Shown here: piece by piece, positions 30,151 through 42,159 of the stretch
Layout: the number at the start of each line of letters is the position of its first letter
How positions within the stretch are numbered: position 1 is the stretch's first letter
Source of the DNA: Zygaena filipendulae
Lineage: Eukaryota; Arthropoda; Insecta; Lepidoptera; Zygaenidae
DNA: 64,000 nucleotides
Reading direction: 5' to 3'
Assembly (NCBI GenBank): GCA_907165275.2
Contig: OU015669.1
Span: 3,060,501-3,124,500, forward strand
Program-made: the position numbers and the translations under genes
The notes under the pieces: model-generated
The model's input: only the letters and a program-made list of their open reading frames with translations
Database searches by the model: none
What the model was told of the DNA's origin: nothing

Positions 30151-32480
30151 TACATATTATTTATTATTTTGTTCAGATGAACTAGTTCTGATCTCACTCA
30201 ATCAAATTCCTAATGTGATTTATTATAATACATATACAATGACTTTTTTGTCTACCTATCTTTTAATTACTGTTAATTATAGTGTTGTTTGAGTTTAATC
30301 AGTCCCTGGAAAGAATATATAAAAGCCTTCTTCGTTTTAGATCTTGTGCTACAAGTTTAATTACCTATCTGTATATTGTGACAAAATCATCAGACTTTTT
30401 TTGCAATAAAAGTCACAGTGAAAAAAAAATAAAAGATGTAAACATCCAATTTGTAAACGATTTGTAACGTTTGATTGTATGAATAATATTTTCGCGAAAC
30501 TCCACAAAGTTAAAATGGGGGAGAATCCTCCGATTCTTTTATTTCACAAACAACGCTAACAGTTTGTCAACTTTTGTCGTACTGTTTGAAAATTGCGAGA
30601 ACAAAAGAAATATTAAGGGCGGTTAAACGACTCGACGCGGAATTGTGTTCATCCAGCTTTTCGGCTTTGTTGTTAATCACAGTACGTGTTTTCATCTCCT
30701 GCACGGCCAAGAGTGAGGTGTTCTTACACTCTCTGGTTTATTATCGTGAGTTTTTCTATAAAAAAACTTTGGTAATACGCCCGCGGAGGATCATCCAAGG
30801 TCGTTTTCCACCTACGTACTGACTCATCGCGATTTCTCTAGAATCATAAGACCTAAAGACTTGAAATTCGGTAGGGATATTCCTAATGCCGAGTGAAGGC
30901 CAGCTAAGACGTATTTTACAAAGTTCCCGCGGGAACTTTGAAACTTATGCGGGTGAAACCGCGGGGCACAGCTAATATTTAATATAATTTTTATGCTTCA
31001 ATGATGAATGTAGGTAGCAAACAGCAACTTAATGCATACCTTTGGTAAGGTGGCAAGGTTTTTCCCATAAGATACAACCATCAAATGGTACCTAGTTTGT
31101 GTTGGACCAGTCTGAGAATATTCTCCTCAGAAAAAGCCGTTTCAAGTTTTGAGACACACCCAAAAATGAGGCAGGATATCATAACCAGAGACATGCCACC
31201 GCCTTGTTACAGACTTACAGCTGGGTTATGGAAAACTCAATAAAAAATTCATTATTCTTGCTTGAACTACCTCTGTGAAACCTTTACGGGCGATTGAAGT
31301 AAAAGTTCTTCGACAATGTGACAGATTAGTTTTGAACTGTTCGTCTTTACATTGTGCGGGAACGGATGTTCACGTTTTCGTCACCCTTGTATTTTAAAGC
31401 ACTTTTATTTTTATTTATTCAAATAAAATATATGCTATTTGCATTCTTTCTAGCCGCAAGCACCTGGTATTAATAAGAGCATTCTCCCAAGAAAACTTTT
31501 ACCGTTCCTTGTTAGAAATGAATTGCGTGAATGAATTTCCGTGTGCTCGGAAATGAAATTCCTATTTTATCCTACACGACCTACTTGTTAATTTCAGCTT
31601 TATCATAGTTTTTGAGATTTTGTGGTATTTCGTTATTATGAGGTAAAGATTTACAAAATTACCAAAAAAAACTTTTTATTAAATACTAAAAAGGAAATCT
31701 TAACCATCCTTTAACTTTATTTTGACTATAAGTAAAATTTATGCCACTAGATGTTTAAGAAGTGGAAATATTGTTCAGAGAAAATGTTGAAATCTCTCCG
31801 GCGATTCTAATGTAAAATAAGACAAACGATGTTATCAAGCACTTCACGAGTTGTGAAGCAGCGCGGTGTCGAGAGCGTCATGTTGTTCTTGAAAATCGTC
31901 CTCCGCAGAATACAAACACATCCACAGTACATACTTATCACATACTACGCGGGAACAAAAGAACAATTCAATTTCGTTCAGACATTCGAAAGTCGACGAA
32001 ATTGGACATAAACTTTTTTTTATTTTATTTTTTTGTGATAATTATGTCTCCAAATAACAACAGTATCAAATTGACAAAATCAAATTAATACTGCCGCCTA
32101 CTTACGTTACAGTCATAGAAGAAAGTCGTATTTTCATCTGTCTTTTCATGTACAAAGTAATGTATTCTTAGGAGCATCAAAATATAGATTCATCATTCGT
32201 CATTTATTTGATTTCATTTCAAGCTATACTTAGGTAAGGACAGAGTTTTATGGAAAATGTCAATTATAATGTTTTTTTTTTGAGGCTGTGTATCAAATTT
32301 ATTTAACTAAAATAATTACTTTCTTGTCTCATTCATTACTGTTGTGTTAACAAATTTTTTTTTTTCGCCATAATATGACGTGGCAATACGTAGGCTGTTT
32401 AAATAATATTTTTTTTGTGCGTAACATTTTCAAAAAGTTATATTATTTACCATAAATATCTATGCAAAATCAAAGAGACA
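30151..32480. other. No gene seen
   Basis: AT-rich DNA. A partial inverted copy of the GCGGTTTCACCCGCG-family repeat lies at 30922-30975 (GCGGGTGAAACCGCGGGGCA). Open frames at 30574-30822 and 31829-32011 have no recognisable domain or splice boundary. Confidence 0.45.
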
Positions 32481-32481
32481 G

Positions 32482-32740
32482 AAAATATCCTACTATGATA
32501 AATGCGAATGTGAGTGTTTATTTGTTTGTTTGTTTATTACACTTCACACCTTAACATCGTTGTGGAATTTCACATAAACTTTTCCACGGATACGGAACAT
32601 TCACACCTTAACATAACTGATCGTCGTTAGATTTCACATAAACTTTCCCACGGGTACATAGATGGGCATATTATATTTTTATTTCGGAATTCCTGCGAAC
32701 TCCGAAACTAACGCCGATGAAACTGTGAGACACAGCTAGA
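32482..32740 (-). repeat. GCGGTTTCACCCGCG-family repeat, diverged inverted copy
   Basis: Begins 'tgataaatgcgaatgtgag', has (TTTG)n-like repeats and ends 'gatgaaactgtgagacacagctaga', the inverse of the usual head. The middle contains a partial internal duplication ('cacaccttaaca' twice, about 60 bp apart). Confidence 0.6.
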
Positions 32741-32746
32741 CATACA

Positions 32747-32983
32747 TGGACGCAGATAAGCAATAACATGTTAACCCACAAAACAAAGTTATTGATTCAG
32801 AACGATTTATTGAGAGTTAGAGAACGTTTTTTAATTATGTGTTTACCTTATTACATTGTTTAAATATGTAACTAAATATTGAACATAAAAATGTTGAAAC
32901 AAAATGGCGCTATAATTTTAAAACTTTAATTTACTAAAAATTTCTCCAGTGTGGGTTAACACACTATTGCTTATCTATGTCCA
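32747..32983. mobile_element. MITE family Y, copy 2
   Basis: TGGACGCAGATAAGCAATAA at the left and, reverse-complemented, TGGACATAGATAAGCAATAG at the right, so it is opposite in orientation to copy 1 at 805-1040. CATACA lies immediately outside both ends (32741-32746, 32984-32989) and may be the target duplication. Confidence 0.8.
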
Positions 32984-33465
32984 CATACAGATTGATATGT
33001 TTTTGTTTTGTAAATTAGCCAATAGATGGCGTTCTTAAGTTTATTTACGAGCTATTGTTTGGTTCACATTTAATTAGTTTATAAACCTAAGATAATACAC
33101 GTTTTTAGTTGGGTGCGAGTTCATTACAACTCTCTATTCCTCATGTCGTTTCATTTTTGGGAGGACTTAATAGGCGGTTCACAACTTCATATACATACAT
33201 AATATCATATTAGGTATATGATATTATATACTATTTAGTCTGACCTCAGATAAAAGAGACTAAAGAGAGTTTACTTACATTATTGACTTTGTAATTGGAC
33301 TTTGACGATCGGACCAATTCAGTTCGTGTAAGGTTATATCCTCGTAAGGGCCAACGCAACGACCTAATTTAATGACAAAAACATATAGAGTTAAAGACTC
33401 TCCGGCCCAAGACAAAAACTTGAAATTATAGCCCGATGACCCAAAAAAGGCAAAATTATTTTAAC

Positions 33466-33735
33466 ATATTTCCAGGGTATGAAAATCAAAATTCTAATAA
33501 GTTCGTCAGTTAGAAAATAAAAAAATAATAGACAAAGCGCATTAAAGTTTAGGGTGGGGGACTCGTGACGTCAATATTCAGTGCAAGCCCCACACAAACT
33601 GCACAGGGTTGTGACGTCACGTGAAATTTCAACTCAATGTATCGCTTTTATTTTTTGATTACGTTAAAAAATAAAAAATACGTGTCCAATATTTTTTACT
33701 AATCTACACGACGGACTAAAAAAAAATTTGTCAAG
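33466..33735 (+). mobile_element. Dispersed repeat family X, copy 1 (with two TGACGTCA sites)
   Basis: Begins 'ccagggtatgaaaatcaaa' and ends near 'ctacacgacggactaaaa'. The same order is found at 58716-59061 and, inverted, at 49763-50035. TGACGTCA occurs at 33566-33573 and 33612-33619, the consensus palindrome bound by CREB/ATF bZIP factors. No coding capacity. Confidence 0.75.
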
Positions 33736-33859
33736 TATTGTGTCGCAACTATTGAATCTATTTTTAGTACACTGTGTCGCTATTAATTAAACTGGTAGAT
33801 ATTCTTGAAATATTAGGAAGGTTTATTGTTATTAATATCAATTATAAGTCTGAAGGGTT

Positions 33860-34060
33860 CGTTGGTTTGGTTGACCGCGCTAATCTCAGGACTCTGATTC
33901 AGGACTGGTTCGAATTGAAAAATTCTTTTTGTGTTGGATAGTTCATTTACCGAGGAATACCTACTAGGCTATACCAACATCACGCTACGACCAAAAGGAA
34001 AAACGGATTAACGCAAGCGATGCCACGGGGCCTAGTTAGTTACCTCATATTTGGTGACTC
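33860..34060 (+). mobile_element. tRNA-derived SINE
   Basis: The sequence GTTTGGTTGACCGCGCT (box A position), then 'ctggttcgaattg' (box B-like) and a body with 'tttgtgttggatagttcat' and 'aacatcacgctacgacc'. I recall this body from common lepidopteran SINEs. Only one copy lies in this window. Confidence 0.55.
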
Positions 34061-34764
34061 GGTTATATAACTGATAATTGGTGCAAACTTGTATTTCAGA
34101 CCATGACTGTGTAAAGCATATTAGTAAGAATTAATATTCATTAGTCAATTAATTTACTCGTCAAGAAACTATTCGAAACATCATCACAGAGACAACTTGA
34201 GCTATAAGGCTTCCGATCGAAATGAGTTTGTAATATACAGGCGTAGCATGTACACATATACACAATGAAAAAGCTAAGCGAGGAGTCCGATGAAAGACAT
34301 TAAAGAAGTGTAGGTAATAGATCTGCAAGTTTTACTGCAGTGGATATTGAATTCTCCCAAAGATATAATGAACCTAAAATGAAGAAAAGGCATTTCAGAT
34401 GAAATAAAATTTAAAGTTGTCGTAAGCTTTGCGAAGCTGTTTCAATTAGTGCTACAAAGTGAAACCATGACTGAACAATAAATAAATTATAAGCACTTTC
34501 TGTCCCCCGCAGTGTCAGTTGCAGTAATTTCGGAGTTCCCGCAGGAATTCGAGGATAAACTATACGTATACGGTATAAATCTTCCTTCTGAATCACTCTA
34601 TCTATTAAATCGCATCAAAATCCGTTGCCTATAGTTTTAAAGATCTAAACACACATGAAGACCGACAGACAGCGGGAAGCGACTTTGTTTTATACTTTGT
34701 AGTGATTAATGTTCGAAATAAATAATAATAATCCACTTCACAAAACACAATAATATTATACTAA
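34061..34764. other. No gene; contains a repeat copy
   Basis: A plus-oriented piece of the GCGGTTTCACCCGCG-family repeat lies at about 34512-34700 (ATTTCGGAGTTCCCGCAGGA). Remaining sequence unassigned. Confidence 0.5.
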
Positions 34765-35001
34765 CCGCCGCACTCAGAGTCGACTTTAATGATTACTTAG
34801 TTAAGTATAGATTTTTAAAACAAAACTGCCGCAATCAGAGACGTTCAGTAAATTAATGTTAATTGGCATTTAATGGGATGTAACTTAATTAGTTAAATGT
34901 CAATTAGCATTAATTTATTAAACTTGTCTGATTGCGGCAATTTTGTTTTAAAAATCTATACTTAACTAAGTAATCATTAAAGTGGACTCTGAGTGCGGCG
35001 G
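34765..35001. mobile_element. Fold-back MITE with TAA target duplication
   Basis: The two halves are near-perfect inverted copies for about 100 bp: CCGCCGCACTCAGAGTCGAC with 'tttaatgattacttagttaa' at the left, and the complement at the right ending GTGCGGCGG. TAA flanks both ends (34762-34764, 35002-35004), as in PIF/Harbinger-type elements. It is 237 bp with no coding capacity. Confidence 0.88.
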
Positions 35002-35447
35002 TAAGTATTTTAATTTTTCAATTTTCTCTTGCTACTTTTGCACAGACGAAACATTTTAGAACCCCAGTATTAGTACAGAATATTGACTCGCAAACACTCG
35101 TTCAAGTCCTTATTTCAAGTAAAATGTCCTTTCTCAATTCGTCGATCGTTTCCTTTTCATCAACTGACTTATTCCCTATTCATTTTTAACTAGGTTTGCT
35201 TCTACCGACTTTATTGAGTGCTTATTGATTTAAATTCAGATTGAACGATATCACAATATTGTTGTGAAAAGGGAAGATTTAATTTTAATTATTTAGAAGC
35301 AAATTTGCAAGTCTGACAGAACTGATTCAACAAAGGAGATGACAACCCGCTCTTTCAAAGTACTCGTACAATTGTCTTTTACAACGGGTCGTCGATGTAA
35401 TTTGACCGTGATATTTTTTTCTTGTCTTACATCTAAGTATTCTATAA

Positions 35448-35640
35448 CTAGCTGTGCCGCGCGGTTTCACCCGCGTGAGTTTCGGAATTCCCGTAGGAAC
35501 TCGCAATATTATTTAATACAAACCTTCCCTGAACTTCCATAAATATTTTAAGATTAGCCAAATCGGTCCAGCTATTCTCGAGTTTTAGCGAGACAAACAA
35601 CCTATACCTATACTTGGTTGCAAAAGATTTGGACATTGTT
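35448..35640 (+). repeat. GCGGTTTCACCCGCG-family repeat, plus copy
   Basis: ACTAGCTGTGCCGCGCGGTT, then 'gtgagtttcggaattcccg' and 'aaatcggtccagctattctc'. The closest match is the copy at 303. Confidence 0.8.
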
Positions 35641-35928
35641 TTTTTTTCTTTTGTCTAAACTGCAATATACTAGTTAACACTGTGTCGCAAGCGCTAACGG
35701 CATTCCCTTTTATTATAAATTTGTCTGGTTGTTTGTCCCTGATTCGTGTTATAGCAGACTGGCAAACAATTAAAGAAACAAATAAAAAAAATATTTATAT
35801 CGAAATGGATTTTGTTGATTATATGTTTAAGTAGGTATATAGATTGGGTATACTTAAACCATTAAAATACATATTTTTATCAATGTCTGTACGGACATGT
35901 CTGCAGTTTTACTGTATCTATGTATAGA

Positions 35929-36082
35929 CTAGCTGTTCCCCGCGGTTTCACCCACGTTAATTTCAGAGTTCCCGTTGGATTAAAGTATCCTTTGTTCGTC
36001 TCTGTAACCCTGACAACGTGTCAGCATATGATGATCGGTTGAGTAGCTAAGGGGTGAAAGCGTAACAAACAAACACACGCAC
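35929..36082 (+). repeat. GCGGTTTCACCCGCG-family repeat, plus copy
   Basis: ACTAGCTGTTCCCCGCGGTT head, 'ctctgtaaccctgacaacg' middle and 'gtgaaagcgtaacaaacaaa' end. Low-complexity TA-rich DNA follows (36100-36340). Confidence 0.8.
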
Positions 36083-36365
36083 AGTGTCACTACCTCACTG
36101 TATAGTATGCACATATAGTGCATATAGTACATATAGTATGCACCTGTGTTTTATCACATTTATAAAGTTAGTATGGTTATATTGTACGTATATATTTTTC
36201 TGTATGTATATTTTATATCTATGCGCGTATCTTTGTATATCTTTTTTATGTATTTTTATTTATGTTCTATGTGTATATTTTGTATTATTATTTTGTATTA
36301 TTTTATGATTCCTGTTCTACCTATATTATACCAAATCAATATATAAATTCTCTGTATTTGTCCTA

Positions 36366-36502
36366 TCCACCCAAAGGTTGTCTGGAAGAGATCGCTAGTA
36401 AAGCGATAAGACCGCCTTTTGTATGCCCTTAGTTATAAGTTTCTGTAAACACACTGTAAAATTATTTTGGTGTACAATAAAGGTTATTCTATTCTATTCT
36501 AT
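36366..36502 (+). mobile_element. LINE 3' end with (ATTCT)n tail
   Basis: CACCCAAAGGTTGTCTGGAA, then 'gagatcgctagtaaagcga' and 'tggtgtacaataaaggttat', then ATTCT repeats. I recall this as the 3' terminus of an abundant lepidopteran LINE (RTE/CR1-like). Only the 3' UTR is present. Confidence 0.7.
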
Positions 36503-36732
36503 AGGTATGCTAAAATACCTTCCCAATTATAACTTTCTATAGCAAACGTATTAAACGTTCCAAAGCAAAAAAATAACCGAAGCCATTCAATACGAATGCG
36601 CACCCACATTGGACGATCGTTAACACCTCTAATAATGACCCCTTTGGGGTCTAGATTAAACTGACGCGCTAAGCAGTACCAGTGGCAGAGATCTGTACAT
36701 ATTGTAGAGTTGTTCACATTGATTTTATCGTA

Positions 36733-36905
36733 TATCCTACTAATGTTATAGATGTGAAAGTGTGGATGTTTGTTACTCAATCACGCAAAAACGGCTGAAC
36801 GGATTTGGATGAAATTTGGCATGCACGTTGTCAGGGGTACAGAGAAGAACATAGGGTACTTTTTATCGCGGAATTGCCGCGGGTGAAACCGCGCGGCACA
36901 GCTAG
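36733..36905 (-). repeat. GCGGTTTCACCCGCG-family repeat, inverted copy
   Basis: Runs from 'cactaatgttatagatgtgaaa'-like tail sequence through 'gctgaacggatttggatgaa' to CGCGGGTGAAACCGCGCGGC. A nearly full-length copy. Confidence 0.8.
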
Positions 36906-36944
36906 TTATCTATAATTGAATTTTGCAAGTTTCATCCTTACTTA

Positions 36945-37128
36945 TACTAACGAGAAAGTGAGTTTGTTTGTTTGCTACGCTTCCACGCCTTAACGACTCA
37001 ACCGAACATCATGAAATTTGGCATACGCGTTGTTAGGTATACAGAAAAGGACAAAGTGTACTTATATCCCGGAATTTCTGCGGAAACTCCGAAATTAACG
37101 CACGGGTGAAACCGCGGGGAACCGCTGG
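36945..37128 (-). repeat. GCGGTTTCACCCGCG-family repeat, inverted copy
   Basis: Tail 'tatactaacgagaaagtgag', middle 'catgaaatttggcatacgcg', head GGGTGAAACCGCGGGGAACC. It lies only about 40 bp from the previous copy, in the same orientation. Confidence 0.8.
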
Positions 37129-39007
37129 TACGTAATAAAAAACAGTTTATTGTTTAATTGCACTTTTTTACTTCTTGAAAAACGCTTAATGAAAAAAAAA
37201 ATTGTTATCAAAATTACCTATGTCAAAAACCTCCTCAGCGCTATTATATCCAGTGGTGGAAACATTTTTCGAAATTCTTGACTTCATCACTTCATCACTT
37301 CATGATCGTATCATTCGATTTATCAAAATTCAAAAGTGAATACTTTTTATTTCCGTATCCAACACAAAATTCACTTTTATGGCCGCAAATTACACCACAA
37401 TAAAATTGTAAAGATGAGAGATTCACACAATTTCCTTTGCAAAAGTCACCCAACTCCAACAGAAGCGTGTCGCGTAATTGTATTTTTAAAAGTTTGCGAG
37501 AAAAATCGCCTGCTCTACGCACACACCCTTTCAGCGCGAAAGCTGAAACGCTACTAAATGAAATCAGTTAGGGATGGTGCCTCTCTACCTAAACCGACGG
37601 TGTGGAACGTTTGAAAAGAATTTTATGTCATGTTTGTATTTCATTGCTTTTCGGGAGGAAAATAACCTATGAGGAAAATAACGCTTGCAGAAGCAGCGAT
37701 TCACACACGACTTTTGTAAAATAGGCACCATAGCTAATTTCATCGTAATTTAGTACCTTATTTCACTATTTTTTTTTCTATCCAAATTCTTTTCTGATAC
37801 TCATCGCCGAAATATCAGTATCTACACAATGTGAATTTTAATTAGTAATTCACAATAGTTGATATCCACATTATATTAGTTTGGCCTCATCTCTTTTCTA
37901 AATGTAATTGTAGGTTGCATCGTTCGTTATTAATAAATGTTATAATACATTTTGCATAATTATGGCGAACAAGGTCTCTTCTGCCGCCAACTTTTCTAAC
38001 GGTTTTTCCTACGCACCAGTGTTACGGTAACGACTTTTTAAATTGATCAAGAAAAACATTAACAGAGTTTTTTTTTCTTAACCGATCGAAGTTACTGCAT
38101 CGAGGATTTGTGAATGAGGATCAAAGATGATACGTCACCAGTTAAATGCATATTTACCTACTCTTACTTCGAGAGGCCCAAATTATAGCTTTTATCACGA
38201 AATAGACATCGATATTCGATACGTCATTCCAGTCTATAGCGATTCGCGTAAAAAAGGCAAATTGATTGCAGAATAGATAAAATCGAATAAAATGGGTAAA
38301 TATGGGTACCTACTAGTTTTTGATGATACATAAAAAGTATAAACTAAAAGTGTCCAAAACGGATGGACAATAATATAAATTTTACGAACGACTTTTTTTT
38401 TAATTTTATTTTAAGCTGCCAGTATCGCCAGTATCGAAGGAAGGCCGCAACGATAAATATACAAGCAATAAAATAGTTTCAAATTGCGATGCGTGCAATA
38501 GTGCGAGCTGGCTGGATTTAACCGTCAGTTTTATCTGAACTCGGCATTTTAAAATCTGAACACAGGCGGATACTGTGCATGACGGAGGGTTTACTTACTG
38601 AATCATATTATAGAGCTCATAACCACTGAGCAAATAATTTAAGAGTAGGTACTTCCATACTAATCGCTGAACCGATCTATGAACGCATTTTGTGCCAACC
38701 TTACCAAAGAGACGCGGTCAAGAGGACCAACTTAAAAAATTAAAATATGTCATTCGTTTTGATACTAGGGCTTGACAGATGCTTGCTTGTAAATCAATAT
38801 ACATAAATGGGTTTTATCAATTTTTATCGATATGATCAGTGCTTTGAAATATTATCTAATTAAATACAACTACATTAGAATTATTATAAATCCTATTTGT
38901 AGAATGCCATGAATGACTATTGTTTGCCATTCTATATCCTTAATTTTGCTACATTAGCTGTGAGGTTTTCCTATAGAATAAAATAAAATAAAACCCGATT
39001 AAAGCAC
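37129..39007. other. No gene seen
   Basis: AT-rich DNA. A short direct repeat (CACTTCAT, 37285-37305) and 'cgccagtatcg' duplication (38418-38440) are the only structures noticed. Confidence 0.4.
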
Positions 39008-39111
39008 AAAAATGCACTACACTAAAAAGCTAAAATTAACAAAATAACAGCATTTTTATCTTTCGGATTAAATCGGTATTTTTACTTTCAGCTGCTGTGT
39101 AGTGCATTTTT
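39008..39111. repeat. Hairpin with perfect 15-bp arms
   Basis: AAAAATGCACTACAC (39008-39022) is the reverse complement of 39097-39111. The centre ('gctaaaattaacaaaataac', then 'ggattaaatcggtattttt') recurs diverged near 44735-44790, linking it to family W DNA nearby. Confidence 0.6.
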
Positions 39112-39284
39112 GCGTTTTTTAAGGTTGGTTCAATTTATTTTGTTAAAATACTGTTTATTTTCGCTTTTATATAGTTCAGTTGTAATTTATCTAAGTTACA
39201 ATAGCTTAACGTCAACAGCTGATCACCTTTTACAAAAAATTCTTTTCTTGATGCAGCGCCTTAAACTGTTGAGTACCTAGTTCT

Positions 39285-39471
39285 CCTGGCACTTCACCAT
39301 CTCCACTTCACCATATGCATTGCATAAACCACTTGCATAAATTTCTTAGCAATCTTTTTAAAGTAGGTAATAGATACACAAACTGTGAAATTATTATTAT
39401 TTAGTATTTCCGGTACCATAAACATTACATGTAATGTTTACATGTGAAGTTTACATGTAAAGATTATGGTA
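39285..39471 (+). repeat. Dispersed repeat family W, copy 2, with palindrome
   Basis: Shares 'ctccacttcaccata', 'ttctcctggcacttcacc' and 'aactgtgaaattattatt' with copies at 13440 and 44390. It ends in a palindromic stretch at 39414-39471: TACCATAA and TTATGGTA enclose the perfect palindrome ACATTACATGTAATGT. Confidence 0.5.
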
Positions 39472-40017
39472 GAAATATATGTAGGTAGTGTAACGAATGT
39501 TGTCTCAGGTTCGCAATTTCGTACTCCTTGCTTGCAAACACGGCACATAAGAACTGACTGTAGATTCTGCTTACAACTTTTATTTAGTTATTATGTTATC
39601 ATGACTTGTAAGTCGTAATGATAATAAAGATTCTTTAAACACAACTTTGCAAGGATATTTTGTACTGGTAAACGTAATTTCACAACTCTCTTCAGCCCAA
39701 GCTCCAATTTTTTTTTCTGCCATCCGTCAAAATCCACTTCTCTCTTTTTAAAATAAAAAATGACGTACCAAAACAAAATAATAATAAAAAAGGTTGATAT
39801 TGTAGCAGAATGCTACAATAGGTACTATAAGAATATGTATATCCTCTCGAGCATTACTTAACAGCAATGATATTTTAAAATACTTCTAATACTAATCATT
39901 ACATACCGCCCCATACTATACTTACAAATAAAATAAAGACAAATTCATAAATAAAAGATACTTTTTTAAATTAAATTATAATTCCAACAAAAAAATTGAG
40001 AAATCAATGTTACCTGT

Positions 40018-40320
40018 AATAAATAGTTATAAATGCGAAAGTAATTCTTTTTTCCCTCTTCACGTCCTAACTATTGAAACGATCATCATGAAATTTTGCA
40101 TACACGTTGTCAGGAGTCCAAAAAAGGACAAAGAGCACCTTTTATCCGGAATTCCCGCGGGATTTCTAAAATTAAAGCATTAAGTGACACTGCATAAATT
40201 ACACTACACTACACGTCAGGGGTGCAGAAAGGGATATAGGGTATGTATATACTTTTATCCCGAAATTCCCGGGGGAACTACGAAATTAACGCAGGTGAAA
40301 CCGCGAGCAACAGCTATACG
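40018..40320 (-). repeat. Two adjacent inverted pieces of the GCGGTTTCACCCGCG-family repeat
   Basis: The first piece (40018-40180) runs from 'ataaatgcgaaagtaattc' to 'ggaattcccgcgggatttc'. The second (40215-40320) runs from 'caggggtgcagaaagggata' to GGTGAAACCGCGAGCAACAG. Confidence 0.7.
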
Positions 40321-41046
40321 TCATATAGGAGTGAAAGTAGCACCACCCGTTTTTATAAAATTATATCTTCTAAGTGATATTTCCTTTTAAAAGAAATCAG
40401 TCGTATATACATAATAGATTGTCCTGCGGCTATTTTGCGGCGCTTCGTAACTAAGTTATCTTTTGCGCATTGGCTAAATTTTCTTCTTTTAATGTTACTT
40501 CCTCATTGAAGATTTGATACTGCCTTCTAATTAAAATTTTTGCAGTCAACCAAAATAACCGTTTTAATAAATCATCTTGATGATTCCTACATGTCCACCA
40601 AGTTGAACTGACACTTGTTAGTTGTTACAAATAACGTGGAAAATTTTTGCCCGACATTTTCTTCATGCATTAATTGAATATTTTTTTGAAAACAGGTAAC
40701 TGCTTCTTCAATGTATACTTATGTATAATTTTTTCTCATCCCACCATTCCCGCAGGTTTATGTATTTGTCTTCAAAATCATTTTCAGGAATTGTTATTAT
40801 GGGATATTATTCATCTTCGCTGGCATATTCTAAAACTTGTTGTGATGACTTCTCATCACATGACACAGTGCTGACGAACAGTCATTTATTAGAATCATCT
40901 TCACAATTAGACCCTCGACTATGTGGTGCGTTCGTCCCAGATACATACATATATAGATTTAAGTGCACTTGTGAAGTGTGTGCACGTTGGATTACGATAA
41001 GTACGACTAGTTTGTAATGCCAAATAAATTTTCGAGAACATCTTGG
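40321..41046. other. No gene seen
   Basis: AT-rich DNA; overlapping short frames at 40674-41017 show no domain and no splice support. Confidence 0.4.
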
Positions 41047-41330
41047 TTTTTTTTATGGAATAGGAGGTAAACGGGCAGGTGGCACACCTGATGATAAGTG
41101 ATCACCGCCACCTATAGACATCTGCAACACCAGAAGGCATGCAGGTGCGATGCCGACCTTTAAGAAAGGAGAAGGCTCGTTTTTTGAAGGTTCCCAGGTC
41201 GTATCCGTTCGGAAAAACTGCCGGCGAAAGCTGATTTGGATTTCCAGACATCGAGATGGTATGCGTGGTATTTATGACGCGATGTCCGGTGTTGAAACTC
41301 AGCACCCGGTATTAATCCGAACAATTCGTG
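41047..41330 (-). mobile_element. SINE or SINE-like repeat inserted next to Gypsy gag fossil
   Basis: The poly-T run, then 'ggaggtaaacgggcaggtgg', 'cacacctgatgataagtg' and 'catctgcaacaccagaagg', is the complement of a SINE 3' end shared with 50364-50666 and 59586-59720. Beyond that it carries 'gtcgtatccgttcggaaaaa' and 'ctgccggcgaaagctg', known to me from a related lepidopteran repeat. It interrupts the downstream side of the gag fossil. Confidence 0.7.
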
Positions 41331-42159
41331 TGAATACTGCTCATGATATAATTGTGAGGTTCGGGGTAGTAATAATCCGTTCATTAGGTTTTTGTTTTCT
41401 CGAATCAATAGTTTTTTTAATTTATAGTCATAATCGTGAATTTCGAAATCTGATATAAATTGTTTTTTAAAAGAAGGCCAATCTGTAAGAATATGTTTCT
41501 TCGCCCTATACCAGTCTAGTGGGATTCCTGACAGAAGGTCGTATATGTGATTGTGGAATTATATTGCGAGAGATTGCAAACTCTTCTGCCTTTTGGATAA
41601 AGTCTATAGGACAACTGTCACCTTTGAAAGAAAAACGTTTCAAATTATCAGCCGATTTACTATCAACTATATTTGACAGTTTTTCTGTCAGGATATCCAC
41701 GATGGGCAGAGTAGTCTGTGTTTGGAGTGGTAAGGACGTGGAGGTAGAATCAGTAGTAGGTAATGTAAGTTGGTTGAACATTTGTTTGTGTTCGATCAGC
41801 TGTTCAGGTAGTGAACGATACGTTTCTAACAATGTGTCAGACAGATCAGTCGAAACATCAATCCTACCTAGTCTATTAGTTAAGTGAATTAAGCAGGTAT
41901 TTAGCTTTTTTTTTTTTTTTGAACTGATAAGAAAATTTCGTAATGTTAATAATAGAGAAGAAGTAAGAGTGAGGCATTTTTTAATTTCGTTGAGATCTTG
42001 TTCGATCGGATAAGGACTAATTTCGATAAAATCTGAGCCATCTGTAAGAGGTAATAGTAAGTTGCGTAACTCATCAACGGTTTGGTTGCAGTCGAAGGTT
42101 ACGGATCTTAAATGTAATTCATAAATAAGTTCTGGTTTGTTTAAGTAGGTAATATCCAT
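41331..42159 (-). pseudogene. Ty3/Gypsy-type gag fossil
   Basis: A minus-strand frame from the Met at 42159 runs 217 codons and includes FSFKGDSCPIDFIQKAEEFA near its end. After a frameshift at about 41530-41545 the reading continues in another frame: HIYDLLSGIPLDWYRAKKHI, then LTDWPSFKKQFISDFEIHDY, then NGLLLPRTSQLYHEQYSHEL. This is the capsid-type gag domain of Gypsy elements. No protease, RT or LTR was found, and the 3' part is replaced by the SINE-like repeat at 41047-41330. A T-run (A-run in the gene) near 41909 may be a further slippage site. Confidence 0.8.

Noticed and set aside
36084..36346. Hydrophobic plus-strand frames of 66-74 codons
   Set aside because: TA-rich low-complexity sequence gives Tyr/Ile/Phe-rich translations; no gene evidence.
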